In this document: positions 48,000 through 60,498 of the stretch, in pieces | Layout: each line of letters starts with the position of its first letter | Numbering within the stretch: position 1 is the first letter of the stretch | Source: Purshia tridentata | Lineage: Eukaryota > Streptophyta > Magnoliopsida > Rosales > Rosaceae | Reading direction: 5' to 3' | Assembly: GCA_003254885.1 (NCBI GenBank) | Contig: QANT01002165.1 | Coordinates: 62,001 to 126,000, forward strand | Length of the DNA stretch: 64,000 nucleotides | The notes under the pieces: generated by a model | Told to the model about the DNA's origin: nothing | Databases searched by the model: none | The model's input: only the letters and a program-made list of their open reading frames with translations | Position numbers and translations under genes: made by a program

Positions 48000-50785
48000 A
48001 TGAGTGGTCGATTTTCTCGCACAATCTACGTTGGCAACCTACCCTCAGATATAAGAGAATGGGAGATTGAAGATTTATTCTACAAGGTTGTCATGGAATT
48101 TTTCACAAGATGTTTGTTGTTCTTAGGATATAAGCTTCATTTATCTTTAACGAATGGTACACCCCTGTATTTCTGTAAATCAATTCAAAGAATAATATGT
48201 GCTTTCTTTTTGGAAGTTTATCTGATTCTCCGCATTACATCATCACACTTATGTTATTGTGATGTAGGACAATATGAAAAAGTTTCTGTTGTAGTACTTC
48301 CTATATAAGAAGAATGTTATTACAATATTGTGCTGGACTTGTTTGGGACGTGTGGCTTAATTCTTTGAGTAAAGCATTCTAAAGTTTATTTTCTCTGCAG
48401 TATGGCCGCATATTGGATATTGAATTGAAGATTCCACCTCGCCCTCCATGCTATTCTTTTGTTGAGGTACATGCTAGTCTACTATTATGGTTTGTGCTCT
48501 GGATTCATTTCGACCCTGTTGGTTCTCTGATGGTTTATTCTCTGTGTGTTTGGTTTTAGTTTGATAGTTCTCGGGATGCAGAAGATGCAATCAGGGGTCG
48601 TGATGGGTATAACTTTGATGGTTGTCGTTTAAGGGTACTAGACAATCCTTATTAAGATAATAGATTTGTGCTTTTGTCTTTCATGTTTTGTGGTTGCTTC
48701 TTAAGCCAATGATCTCTCATTTGTCCTTAATACAGGTTGAGCTTGCCCATGGTGGTAGGGGACCATCTTCAAGTGATCGTCGTGGTGGATATGGCAGAGG
48801 CAGCAGCAGTGGAGGGAGTGGTGGGGGTCGATTTGGTGTCTCGCGTCATTCTGAATATCGGGGTGTGTTTTCTAGGAGAATACATTACTTAGATTAACAG
48901 GAGTAGGATGTGTTTTATGTTGCTGTCCATTACACTACATTCACTTCTGTTAAGTTGTCCTTTATTATTTGATTCATTTTTGCATTTGGTCTAGTTATTG
49001 TTCGTGGCCTCCCTTCTTCTGCTTCGTGGCAAGATTTGAAGGTTCGGAAATATTTATTCACAAACTTATACACACATATTGTTTGTGTCCTACTGGTAAT
49101 CTTACTGGTTGTTGATTTCAGGATCATATGCGAAAAGCTGGTGATGTGTGCTTTGCTGAGGTTTCTCGTGACAGTGAAGGTATAGCCTTTTTATTTTATT
49201 TTATTGAAATTAGCACTGGTACTGTAATCTGTCATCTTAGTCTAATATTTGAGGTTCAATGCACATACCTCTTTCTGGTTTTATTTGTATAAGCCTCTAG
49301 TCTAATTTTGCAAAGAAGTGCTGGCGAGGCCAACTTTTATTTATGTTTTAAAGATCCATTTCTATAGACTTGTAATGTCAGAGAAATAGGAGAAGGAAAA
49401 TGTTTACTCTTATGAGCTTTAGAATATCATCAAGACCACGTTGCCACACACTGAAAAAAAAAGAAGAAATCAAATCATCAACACCTAAGTTCTTATTAAA
49501 CACTAGCATGCAGTTGCTGTTTATCCTGAATTTCTTTGCTCTGAAATGTTTATCTACTTACCTAATGGAATTACTGTTTGTATTCAGGGACTTATGGTGT
49601 CGTTGATTATACCAATCGTGACGACATGAAATATGCTGTAAGTTGTTGCCTACAGGTCCTTTTGCTGCCATTATGCTCCACACTAATTCACTAACTTACA
49701 TCTGATTTATTTTTCTAGATTCGGGAACTTGATGATACTGAATTTAAAAATCCTTGGGCAAGATCTTATATTCGGGTAACCATGTGAATCCTTGCTATGA
49801 TGTTCTTTCTTTCCTCTAGATGTTAGTATATTTCTTAGACCATTGTGAATTTTTTATTGCTTTCCAAAAGATATATGTTTTCTCTCTTTTTTTTTTCTTT
49901 TTTTGGTTATAAAGATGTAGCTCTCAAATATTTTGAGGTGTAGGATAAGTTGTGCAGTTGTACATTACGGTAATGATGTTGAACAGATGGACTTAGGTTC
50001 ACTCAAATAACATTGTGCCGGTGTTTGTTTGTCTATCTACTGTGCAGGTTAAAGTGTATGATAGCAGTCCCTCAAGGAGCCGGAGTAGAAGCCGTAGCAG
50101 AAGCCGAAGTGTAAGAAGGAATCGGAGGTACTGAACCTGTCTCCAACTTTTATTCGTTATGACTATCTTTTTTCTCCTTTTGGTTGCTTTATGTATTTTC
50201 TTACATCCTGGGGTTTATTCTATATTGTGCAGTAAGTCGTTGGAGCGATCTGTCTCTAGATCGGTATCAAGATCTAGGTCTGCATCTCCTGTCAAATCCT
50301 CCAGGTATTTGGCTTTGTGACACATTCTTGATTGGGTAATTATAATTCTATTAATTCTTATTTTTGTATATGATGCGTAATACATGCCTATTGCAATATG
50401 CAGGCCAAGATCAAGGACTGGATCTCCTTCCCCGGTATGTGGAATATGTTCAGATAAAACAAGCTCATGTGTGCATAACATAGGAATACATTATTTATAG
50501 ACATAGACATGAAACATTAAGGAATGACTGCAACTAGCATTCCCAAAAAGAAAAAAAAGGAAAAAAAGGAAAAAAAAATCATAACTGCCTAGTTGATTTG
50601 AATTCAGCCTTACCAATTTTTTTAAGAAAAACTAGAATAGGGAGAGCTCTCTAATTGAAATAAGTTTATCTGGAGTTTTGAATTCAAAAGCTTACGGTGT
50701 TGTTGAAAGAAGATAAAAGTTCTTTGATGTCTTTGATGCTTACTTAAGCTTGATCTATTTTCAGGTGCGGTCAGGTAGCGCCTGA
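48000..50785 (+). CDS. SR splicing factor, SF2/ASF type (SR30/SR34-like)
   Basis: Nuclear pre-mRNA splicing factor. Coding exons: 48000-48086, 48401-48466, 48560-48634, 48736-48862, 48995-49041, 49122-49179, 49588-49637, 49719-49775, 50048-50127, 50233-50304, 50404-50434, 50765-50785; 256 residues. RRM1 begins [16 protein letters not shown] Gly/Ser/Arg linker follows ([15 protein letters not shown]). The second, pseudo-RRM carries the invariant heptapeptide SWQDLKD, which defines the SF2/ASF subfamily. The C-terminus is an RS domain ([16 protein letters not shown], then [14 protein letters not shown]), somewhat short for the family. Twelve small coding exons plus an untranslated first exon match known plant SR34/SR30 genes, whose transcripts are heavily alternatively spliced. 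The start codon lies 36 bases after an AG acceptor at 47962-47963, so the leader is spliced. Confidence 0.95.
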
Positions 50786-52165
50786 TTCTCTGGCAAGTAA
50801 TCCTTAAGGCCTCCTTATTGGTGTTAGATGTGAAGATTATTCTATCTGAGCGGAAATGCCATATTTCAGATAACTTAGTTGCTTATTATGGCCAGTATGT
50901 GTGGTTTCTATAATGCCCAGGAAACTTTATATTAACTGAAAAAAAAGAAAGATAATGCCTTGGGATTGTACTTTCTAACTGTTACTTTTGTTACCTTTTA
51001 GAGAAAGGGTTGTGCTAGGGGTTGTGATTTTGTATTTGGTTTGTTTCGTGAACTTTTCCTATGATTATATCGTTTGTTGTTATTCTGTCGTTTGGATGGA
51101 GCATGTGGCCAACGGAAAAGAGAACAACTTGTATGAAGGTTGTGACACTAATATAATGTTAAGCTATACCATTCTGAAGGCTTATAACTTGTTTACAATT
51201 TTGTTTTACGACTAATTATGTTGACGCAATTTTGTATTTAAGGCTTTGGGGTAATTCAAGACGGGCAAAGTCTTTTTTTTTTTTTTTTGGTCTGAACCAC
51301 GAGGTGGTCCTAGATGGGCCCCAATTATGGGTGGCACCTTTAAGCCTTAACCACAACCCAGACTAATCTCCGCTCACACCGGGTCGGCCCGTAAGGGGTA
51401 AAGTGCTGGCCAAAGTGGTGACTCCATACAAGAGCAGGGATCGAACCCCTGACCTCTCTTAAGGAATGAGAGTGCCGAACCACTCACACCAACCACCTTG
51501 GTTAAGACGGACAGAGTCTACAAGAAGACGGACAGAGTCTGTAATCTTGTCTATTGTAGTCTGGGATTGATGGTGTCAGCAATCATCGTGTAACGTGTTA
51601 TCGCTGTAGGGCATGGTAATGTATGTGTGGATCAATTTATACTGGAGTAGTAGGTTAAGCCTACTTAAGTAATAAACTAGTTTCAATATAAAAAACAAAA
51701 AGTGTTTGCCCAGTTATTAACGCTTGAACTCTTGATCATCGTGTGGTACAGACTGGGTACAGCCATGCAGTATCGGCCATATTTCAAAGCCCCCCTTTAA
51801 AAAAATTACCATTGCTAATTTGCTTGTACGTGCGAGTCCAGAAGCCACGTGGAACACATGATGACAGAGGCAGGTGGAAGTTGGAAGGTTCTTTCGCTTA
51901 CGCGTAGAGTTGAGAAAAATATCGGATGCTGCATTGTAATCTCAAATTAGATTTTAGCCATCCACGTGGCAATGTGGTTTTAGACGGACGAAACTTCTAG
52001 CCCATCGACAGTATTGGGTTCCCTCCTATTCCAAATTTATGGCCCTATAGCTCCTCGGTGGTGCAAAATCTGAATCAAAATCAAAAGCAAAGAGCCTCCT
52101 TGTTAGAATTCCAGTTTTATAAATTGTCAGGTCATCACAAGTGTTGATTTGTGATCAACGACCAG
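50786..52165. other. SR 3' UTR and spacer with a SINE
   Basis: SR 3' UTR to about 51240, a SINE copy at 51273-51503 (listed separately), then AT-rich spacer leading to a truncated small-gene copy. No first exon for that copy is visible here. Confidence 0.5.
51273..51503 (-). mobile_element. SINE retrotransposon copy
   Basis: Read on the minus strand, it starts AACCAAGGTGGTTGGTG, has an A-box-like TGGTGTGAGTGG (51491-51480) and a perfect B box GGTTCGATCCC (51447-51437), and ends in a run of 18 A. This is the structure of a tRNA-derived SINE transcribed by RNA polymerase III. Direct repeats flank it: AAGACGGGCAAAGTC at 51258-51272 and AAGACGGACAGAGTC at 51504-51518, 13 of 15 identical, which are its target duplications. 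The length of 231 bp is normal for plant SINEs. Confidence 0.92.
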
Positions 52166-52370
52166 AGCCAATGATGTCATTGAATGCGCTCCAGAAGCTG
52201 AGCCTGAGCTTTTCCAAATACGGAAGCCCAAGGCCGAAGACAATGTTAATAATTCTTCAGCTGCAGCGCACAGTAAACAACCGCGGCAGCAACGACAGCA
52301 ACCGAGAATGCCAAGGTTTGCGCCGGAACTTGATGGGGTGTATTGTTTCGAAACTATTGTTCCTTACTAA
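52166..52370 (+). pseudogene. Truncated copy of the small-protein gene downstream
   Basis: An open segment begins after a possible CAG acceptor (52163-52165) and ends in TAA at 52368-52370. Its last residues, MPRFAPELDGVYCFETIV, match the C-terminus of the intact gene at 52771-53116 (MPKLAPQFDGLNSFETLV). The preceding part is acidic then Gln-rich (HSKQPRQQRQQPR). There is no ATG at its beginning, the frame is closed by TGA at 52152, and I find no first exon with a hydrophobic segment upstream. It is either a 5'-truncated duplicate or the last exon of a gene whose first exon I missed. Confidence 0.6.
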
Positions 52371-52770
52371 ATCAATGAAGCCTCTGTCATGTACTTTATA
52401 CGTATGTAATTAATTGTAATATTAATGTATGTATATATATATAGGAACTGTTCACCCGGTCACCATTTAACTTTTTAATTATGTTCTTTTCCCCGTGCAT
52501 GAGTTTGGCCTTTTGCATTATCCAAATCAGCAGTGGCCATGAAATGGCTTTACTTTGTCCTCACTCTACTTTTCTCCTTTCCTCTTTCCCTTTTTTCACA
52601 CCATTCCTTACTTGTCTTCACCACCAAGGCATCTCGCATTCCTTTGCTTTACTCTCTCTTTGCCTCTCCACTCAAACTCAAACCTATCTATATATATTTA
52701 CGTAATGTTTCCAAAACTACAATTGTCTCTCCTAATTAAAAACCAAAGCTAGCTAGCTCTCCAGTCTGCA

Positions 52771-53116
52771 ATGGCTATAGCTACTAGTTTGTATGTGTCA
52801 CTGCCTTTTGTTGCTGCTGCTGCTGCAGCTGCTGGGATATATTTCCTTGCCGAAAACCACTACATACCAAAGGTTAATAGAGTGCCTCTGGATTCGTCAT
52901 TGATCAGTAATCAACATGTAATTTCCTGATTTGTGTTTTATTTATTTAACAGTCTGTTTGAGTTGAATAGTTGTAAATTTCTTGTTGCAGCAATTTGGAA
53001 GTGGGATTCGAGCATCCATCGAAAATGCAATAGCAAATGCCAAAGTGGAGACGATGCCAAAGTTAGCTCCCCAGTTTGATGGGTTGAACTCCTTTGAAAC
53101 CTTGGTGGGTCGTTAG
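52771..53116 (+). CDS. Small membrane-anchored protein, function unknown
   Basis: Two exons, 52771-52872 and 52991-53116, encode 75 residues. Residues 1-27 (MAIATSLYVSLPFVAAAAAA and following GIYFLAE) form a signal peptide or membrane anchor. A short helix-prone part follows (SIENAIANAKVE), and then the C-terminal motif MPKLAPQFDGLNSFETLV. The same motif ends the truncated copy 400 bases upstream, which supports selection on it. I know of similar small plant proteins but cannot assign a function. The splice sites are canonical and in phase 0; CT-rich leader sequence lies upstream. Confidence 0.7.
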
Positions 53117-53658
53117 TTATCAGTTCCCACCAGACCAGCCGTGCGCAAGCATGCGTTGTTTCTTCTGCTATGTTGACGGCACTGTATGTATTCAGCAAAT
53201 TCACAATTTCCATTACAAGCATGATATATTCAAATGAGGGAATATAGTTTTAGCACGGAAACCCCTTATTTTAATTTCAGTAAAGTTTTAACCTTCAGGA
53301 AAGAAGTGATGTCAATATGAAGCTAAAACTAACATGGCCCGAGCAGTGAATTAGAACTCTGATTGATATATAGGACCAAATATACAAATGCTGATCAACT
53401 GCCTCAACTCAGCAGCGTGGAAACTATTCATATGGGTTCAATTATATATACATATACAGCCACAGAATATCTCCATATTCTGGATACAACTCTAGGGTCC
53501 ACATAGTTTATTATTTAACTAATTAGCAAAACCACCTCTCATCTCATCTGTTCTCATAAAAGTGGCTCTCTTTCTCTCCCTTTGAAGAATGGGAAAAGGT
53601 ATTTATTATTCAGGATGTTAATTAGCAGCGAACGTTCTTGGTCTTGGATAACATTCAG
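53117..53658. other. Intergenic, converging 3' ends
   Basis: Holds the 3' UTRs of the small plus-strand gene and the minus-strand START gene. No other feature is seen. Confidence 0.5.
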
Positions 53659-56038
53659 TCACTCGGATTGTGATCTCTTTCCTACTTTTGCAAACCTTCT
53701 GGCTACACCAAATATTACTGCCTTCACAAGGAGCCCCCTGTCAAGAGAGCAGGCAAGGATAATTGTCCCACCAAATATGAGCAACTTTGGTATGTTCCTA
53801 ACCAAAGGTTTCTCAGATGTAGTATTCACCACCACAGTCTGTTGTGATGAATACTCATCATCACTTCCTTCCGAGGCTTTCAGTTTCAGATATGCCGGAT
53901 GTATTTTGGTATTGATCTGAGCCATGAAGGCTGGCCGAGAAAGTGGCCCTCCTAACGCTCTTTCTTTCTGGTAAGCACGAAAACCAGACTCAATCTTCTT
54001 GACAGTACTCCACATTCCTTTTCGTACTCCAAGTTTCGCAATTTCCCATGGGATACCCATATCTTCATAATGAAAGAGTAGAACCTCACATCCCGTCAGC
54101 TGGCGATCTCCTCTTCTCGGTTCAGCTGGTTATGTACAAATAAGGGCATTTGATTACAACTGATCGACTCAGGTGAGTCTAGCAGAAACCAAACTGAATG
54201 TATATGTAAATAAAGAAGACCAGCATAACTTACCTGCTCGAATGCACCAACTCGAGTAGAACAGGTCAACACGTCTTGGTTTGTCATGTCTTGGAATAGA
54301 AGGATAGGGTACTCCCTATAGCATGAAAAGAAGGAATGATATATTTTATTTTAAAAAAAATGAAAAGAAAAAATTGATACTAATTCAATTGTATGTGCTA
54401 TGCTGCAATGAAAAGAGCATGTATAATGCACATGACCCAATCAATGGGATTGTCAGGCAGGCAGTCATCAAAGGAAGTGAGGCAAGAATGCACATGTTGC
54501 TATTGTTGTCACTTTTATATGAATCCATAAATGTCAAACATAAGTGGAACTTCTTGTACCTTCGTCACACAATAATACGACCTTCCTGATTCCCAAATTC
54601 GACGACCTACTATGTATTCTCTGTCTTTACAGAAGAATGGAAACTGCACCATGAAAGCATTGCAGACATATGCATAAGCAAGGGAGAAAATATAAGTAAA
54701 AGTGATAAAAATGATTGATAAGTTAGAATATACAAAAGGGAAGTCTCACCTTCCGCACCCAATGTACCACCATGGTCCCTGTGGTTGGGCACTCTTCTAT
54801 AGTTGTCGAATGCACAAGCATGTCATCCCACTTTAATCGAAACTCATCATCCCAGAAAAAGTCCCTCACTATTTCAGGTGTTGCGTCCTCATAGACAGTT
54901 CTGGTACGATATTGAGGAGGACCAGTCTAACAAACCCCCAAAGGAGGAATAGAAAACAATGAATCATATGTGCATTGATACAATCAAAGAATAGTATGGC
55001 ATAACAGTATGGCTTGTCCCAAGCAACTTGGTGGTCGCAGATTTGAGTTGAGAAACAAGTAAATGACTGCTATTTCTTGCCCTTCCTAGGTTCGTTACAT
55101 TTGTATCAGTGGAAACCTTGTGCAGTTGTGCACTGGTTTAATGACATTAATGGCCAGAGAAAGCAAGTAATAAAGGAAAACCTACCTTGGGATCCCTTCG
55201 CCAACCTTGGTAGGTCATAGTTGGAGTGGAATGTTCCATCATCTCTATCCAAGTATGACCTCCATCTTCCATATCTACAAGCTGGCATAAATGTTCTAAA
55301 TCCTCCTCAGTCACAGCATTAGACTTCTCTTCATTGGGCTGAGATGTGCTAGACAAGTGCAACATAGCAGTGAGACATTTCAACTTGAATAAATATGCAA
55401 ATAAGGTCTCTCTCTCTCTCTCTTCACACCCACACAAACAAACACAAAAAGCATACAAATCACGAATATCTTCAACACCATTTTGAATTTAAACCTAATA
55501 AAAATCCTATTATGTTAATAGTAGGCACTTTAAAATTAACCACCAGTTGCCAAGATGCCAAAGGAAATCCTAATTCAGTTAAAAGTAAAGAAGGAAGTGG
55601 GTTATAAATTATAATGTGGGTTGGCTAATTTATTAATCAATATAATCCAACAAGAAGAAAATTCACAAAACAGATAACAAACAATTGAATTTCTATAATT
55701 GCATTGTAGCAAAAGTAGTCTGACAAATACAAGTACCTGCTGTCATCAAATTGGATAGGTGAGACAGTTCTTTTCTCCACTCTATTATCAATGAAGGAAG
55801 CTTCACAACCTTGAGACCGCAACTTAAAAGAATTCAATGAAAACCCTTTTAAAGGGGACATCAACGAGCGAGAGGGCGAAGAAGGCGTGGACAAATCAAA
55901 GACTTTAGAGACAGAGCAGCCCAATTTGTCCTTCCCAAGGGTTGCCCACTTGGGCTTCCATGCCCATCCAATCACAACACCAAAAAGAAAGGCTATCCAC
56001 AGAGTACCCATAAACTCCATCAAACCTGTGTACTCCAT
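53659..56038 (-). CDS. START-domain membrane protein (lipid-binding)
   Basis: Exons (minus): 56038-55737, 55348-55186, 54926-54750, 54643-54560, 54315-54234, 54125-53659; 424 residues. The N-terminus MEYTGLMEFMGTLWIAF and the following FGVVIGWAW form a membrane anchor. A Ser/Pro-rich linker leads to the StAR-related lipid transfer domain, about residues 115-330: MTYQGWRRDPKTGPPQYRT, DFFWDDEFRLKWDDML, MVVHWVRKFPFFCKDREYI and YEDMGIPWEIAKLGVR. A second hydrophobic segment lies near the C-terminus (LLIFGGTIILACSL). Plant proteins of this arrangement and length are known as membrane START proteins; they are thought to bind a lipid or sterol, but the ligand is unproven. An in-frame stop lies upstream of the chosen ATG, so the start is firm. 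Confidence 0.93.
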
Positions 56039-57578
56039 TGTAGGACTTTCAAATATCTCATTCAAAGCCTCAATCAAAGCCACAACACCTTAAGAAGTTA
56101 AGCAACCCCCCAAAAATCCAAATGAAAAAAAAAAGAGCCAAAAGATTATTATGAACTTGGTAGTCAAAGCAGAGGAAAGCTGAGAGGTTGGTAGTCAAAG
56201 GAGGGAGCTACAAGAGAAATATCAAACCCAGAAAGAAACATCCGAGAAAATAGGGGTTAAAAAACAGAGGAAACAGAGAGAAGGAAAGTGTGTTTGTATT
56301 GATGGGGACATGAGAGGCGGGAAGAAAAGGTTGAAGGACTCATGTGACGGTGTCGTTTTATCGGGCTACACTGGAAATTGCTGGTGGAAAATGAGGAGAG
56401 CAGGTTCACCCTAAGACGGCAAACAAAGGAATGTGAAGAAAAAGGAGTCAGAGGCAAATATTGGTTTGGCGGACAACGAAGATAGTTAGATACGTGATTC
56501 GTCCATAGATTTAGCAGAGGAAGAATAACAAAACGACAAAAGTCAAAATGTCGTACGTTTGTTGTTCAATTTCGAAGTGCATGATGATGTTAATAAGCTT
56601 CTTGTTTTCCACGTTGTCTAGACACCCTTAAACTCGTTTTTTTGTATTTGGGTATTGTTATTTACTTATTTGTTCGGTGGGTTTTTTAACCTGCGGTTTC
56701 AACTTTGTCTTGTTTGACCCATTTTGGGCAGTGTTAGAATTTCACGCCGGACCACTCATCTTCTTAAAATCCAATAGAGAATCGCAATTGTCTCTGATAA
56801 ATATTGTGCCAACTGTGAATCTGTGAACTAGATTGATTGCCAGAATTTAGGGACTTCTTTCTAAAACAACCAGTTCGGCTACTTATATGCCATAATACAA
56901 CCATTTCAAGTACAACATTTTGTGTTAAACTTAGGTTGAACTTCCAAGTTATATTTTGTTGTAGAAACCTTAATCCCAATACTTGTCAAAAATACAAGAA
57001 GGGTTTGGATTTATCGACTTTAAGGCGGGTTTTGTGAACCAGTTCTTCTATAACCTTGCTCTTAGAGATCATGAGGAAGAAGCATCTTTCGAGTTTGGAA
57101 TGAGATACCCAAAACATTTTGGCCACTTTTGGGCTTTAGTTGAACACTGAGGGTTTAAAGAACCGAAAAAAAATAACAAGGGAGTGAGAATATCCGAATC
57201 CAATGATAATCTTACTTAAAAATGAAATAATATTTGAGAAATCAATAGTAATAGTAGAACAATAAACAAACCCCCACGTGTTTTATGCTTTATACTAAAA
57301 AGCGAGGTTCACCTAATCACCTATTGCCACGTAATGCAAAACAGACTGCGCAACTTCCAACTCAACCCCAATCTCTACGGACGTTTCAAGTTTCAAGTTT
57401 CAAGCTTCAAGCTTCAAGCTTCAAGTCGGAACTTGAAACCCAGAAATTGTCACTTGAAAAAAAAAAAAAAAAAATTCCAAAACCTATTATATCTCTATCC
57501 CCGACAGCAATTCTTGAAGGTTCAATCAAGCTTATCAGGTCCTGTCCAACCAGCTTATTAGATCTGTCCTCCTCGGCA
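56039..57578. other. Divergent upstream region of START and acidic-protein genes
   Basis: The START gene leader extends to about 56260. The middle is AT-rich. The last 300 bases are the leader of the next gene and contain a 7-bp tandem repeat, six copies at 57384-57425 (TTTCAAG x3 then CTTCAAG x3), and an A-run near 57458-57474. The reading frame of the next gene stays open through this stretch from 57285, but its composition there is leader-like. Confidence 0.5.
57384..57425. repeat. Heptanucleotide tandem repeat (6 x 7 bp)
   Basis: Three copies of TTTCAAG followed by three of CTTCAAG, in the probable 5' UTR of the gene starting at 57579. Confidence 0.9.
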
Positions 57579-59786
57579 ATGCTCTGTTCGGTGCCTGACA
57601 GCAAGTCCAGTTCGAACTGGCTGGACCGGCTCCGGTCCAACAAGGGCTTCCCGACTGGTGACAACCTCGACCTCGACCACTTCCTTAGCCGAAGCCCTAA
57701 CTCTTCCTCGGAATTCCCGACTGCCGATGCCTCTTCCACCGAGTCGACTCGGCCGCACGTCGACCATGTCGCGAATGGGTCTGGGTCCTCGTACCCGACC
57801 CGAGACAACCAAGGAAAGGCATTGGTCGGCCTCATGACCAACGTTCTGTCGGAGCTCTTTTTCATGGGTGGCTCCGACGAAAGATCCAAACTTTTTGGGA
57901 AAAAGATTCCCAGAAAGCAAACAAAGCCCAGAGTGTGTGTCATTTCCACGACTAACTCTAACAGCAACACTTCTGCTGCAAACACTACGGAAGAGAAGAG
58001 CTCGGGCTGTGAGCGAAATGACCCAAATATCCTCGACGAAACGGCTACGTTGAATTTGGACAGCATCAGCTTGTTGGAGAATAAGAAGGAAGGAAATGTG
58101 GGTGGTGGGGAAGGTGAAGAGGAAGAAGAGGAAGAGGAAGAGGAAGAGGAGAAGGGGGAGAGAGAGCTGAAAGGTTATTCGAGGAGTGAAGTGACGGTGA
58201 TCGATACGAGTTGCGGGGTTTGGAAGACGGAGAAGGTGGTATTTAGGAGGAAGAGTGTGTGGAAAGTTAGGGAGAAGAAGAGCAGGTTGAGGACCTTTGG
58301 GAGAAATAAGAGAAAAGTGGCTGATGATGAGGAGGTTGTTGCTGATGATGGTGACATCGACAAGAAGAAAGCTAAGGTTTCAGCTTCGGAGGAAGCTGAT
58401 GGGGAAGAAGGCATAGCTCTCAAGTCCAATGATGTAAGATAAAGATTGTGTCTTTGTTTCATTTCTTGCTTGATTGTGCTTGTCCTTGTGAGTTTGTTCA
58501 TTATTCCATGTTTTAATTTGTTGGGTTTTGCAATGAAATTTGTTGGTAAAGATATAGTATACGAAGTTCTTCTGCAATGGTTGGTTTCTGAATGGAAAGT
58601 GGTTATATTATACTTTCTAGGTTCTAATATGATGCAACTTTTATCAAGATTTTTGTTGGCACTTTTCAAATCCTACATGTGATGTCATAAATAATATAAT
58701 AAATAACTTCTATCCATCTTATTACTACATTACATGTGATTTGAATTCGATGTTTGTTTTGAGTAGAGGATTTAAGGTTGTAATATCATTCTCTCCATTT
58801 AATTAACACATACTGGATTATCTTGATTTTATGTTTAATCTTTTCATGTGTATCATAATGGGCCTCACAAATTCCTAGTATTTTAGAATACTGCGTTTGA
58901 TCATTTTAACATTGGAAAATCTATGCCTGTATTGTGCCAGATAACCTCTATGGGTTATATATTCTATTGGTGATATTTTGAACACTCCTATCTTTGTTTC
59001 CATGTAATTGGGATATATTCATCTCCATTTCTTTATTATTATATTGATGAACACGTATTAGTATAAAAGATGGAAGGCTGGCACTGTAATTGATCTATCT
59101 GTAATGGTGAAGGGATAATAATGCTAATTTCTGCTGAGAGAATGAATAACCTCTTTGATTATTTCTGTTTTCTCAGCTGTTAAATGCTATGGATATAGCC
59201 GTCTGTGCCTTCTCGTTTGGCTTTCAAGAGTTTTGATAAATACAGTATTAGATTTTAAGTTGCAATTTTTAATTTACCATGTAACTGTTGCTTAACATAA
59301 TGGAGTAATGAATGCATGGTGTATAATTGTGTAAAGGGGGCTCTGCTATTAATTACTTTGAAAGCAAATGGGTTCAGGAACAAACAAATGAGTTTTTCAA
59401 AATGTAGCATGTTATTTGATGTCACGATTGTAGAGTCGCTTACATGTCAGGAACCTAAGGAATGTATGTTTGTTTCCTCCCTTGCTTCATTGTCTAGGGA
59501 CAGAATTCACAGAATGACACAAGGAAGGAAGCCTGTGAAGAAACCCCAGATAATATGAATGAGAGAAGGGAAGAATTCAGCAAAGACATGCCAGATAATA
59601 ATAGCAAAGATATAAAAAAGGGGCAAGTGCACTTGCAAGTTTCTGATATAACCTGATTTCAATATTCTGTCGCTGGTTGTATGTATGTAAATATTTAATC
59701 TGCTGTTATCGGATGTCTTGCAGGTTCCCTTTCAACAGATCACCAAGAAAAATGAAAAAGGGTGGCTCATCTGTTATCCTTATTAA
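57579..59786 (+). CDS. Acidic, probably nuclear protein of unknown function
   Basis: Exon 1, 57579-58433, encodes 285 residues: a conserved-looking start (MLCSVPDSKSSSNWLDRLRS, then KGFPTGDNLDLDHFL), a Ser-rich part, ALVGLMTNVLSELFFMGG at about 85-105, a Glu-run of 14 residues with short breaks near 58110-58150, and basic clusters (RRKSVWKVREKKSRL; KKKAKV) suggesting nuclear import. Exon 2 (59498-59626) follows a TCTAG acceptor. Exon 3 (from 59724) is the uncertain part: in the phase that matches, it ends after 20 codons at 59786, whereas a more protein-like frame (SSVILIKGITTDKKNGVK) continues to 59868 but needs another junction. The ATG at 57579 is chosen over the upstream one at 57285 because the conserved-looking sequence begins there. 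I do not recognise the family. Confidence 0.6.
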
Positions 59787-60498
59787 AGGCATTACTACTG
59801 ACAAGAAAAATGGAGTAAAGCTTCCTAAAAAGTGTCTCAAAGACGGCCAAAAGCAATATAAGGCTTGATTGATCAGCCACCGGAAAAAGTTCTGCACTGG
59901 GAGAAACTAGCTGACTGCAACTCAACGGCCTAATTTGATATGATGGCAAAAGCAATCTTCTTTCAAGTTAGGGTTTTATTGACCACTTGATCTCCCTCTA
60001 CAATGGAGGAATATATGAGGTTTGGTCACACTCAAGACTTGGATATGGCGGTGGTCTTACCACCGTGCCCTTAGGAATCAAAATGTTGTGAATAGTGGAT
60101 TTATTTCCTATGTTAGCAATTTCATGATCAAATTATTTCCTCCAATAGATTATTTCTTGTTGTGATTCCCGCTAACCCGGCTGACAGAAAATTCCGATTA
60201 AATTCAGAGAAGCAATCTAATTAAAGACAACAGAATGGGTTAAAGCACTCTGATTCAGTTGCAAAAAAGCAAGATTAGGATGGTGGGGACATGTTTCGCA
60301 AGAAGTTTTTTTGTAGGCCCATTGGGCCTCAATTCATTATTAATTGCGCAATGCCAACAAAGGCCCATTTGGGTGTGGCCCGGACATTGAAATCAAATCC
60401 CCTTCAAATCGTCTCCGCCATAGCATCCATTCCAATCCGATGACAAACGTTAACCATAGGTCACGACTGTAGGCCGAGACTCCATTTTTATCACGAAC
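59787..60498. other. 3' end of the acidic-protein gene and mTERF promoter
   Basis: May include the true last coding segment of the preceding gene up to 59868, then its 3' UTR. From about 60240 the sequence is the promoter and leader of the mTERF gene. Confidence 0.5.

Noticed and set aside
51437-51447. B-box sequence that could mark a tRNA gene
   Set aside because: No cloverleaf can be drawn around it. The A-tail and flanking duplications show it belongs to a SINE.
57407-58066. Minus-strand open frame of 219 codons
   Set aside because: Antisense to exon 1 of the acidic-protein gene, whose plus-strand frame is longer and has a better protein-like composition.
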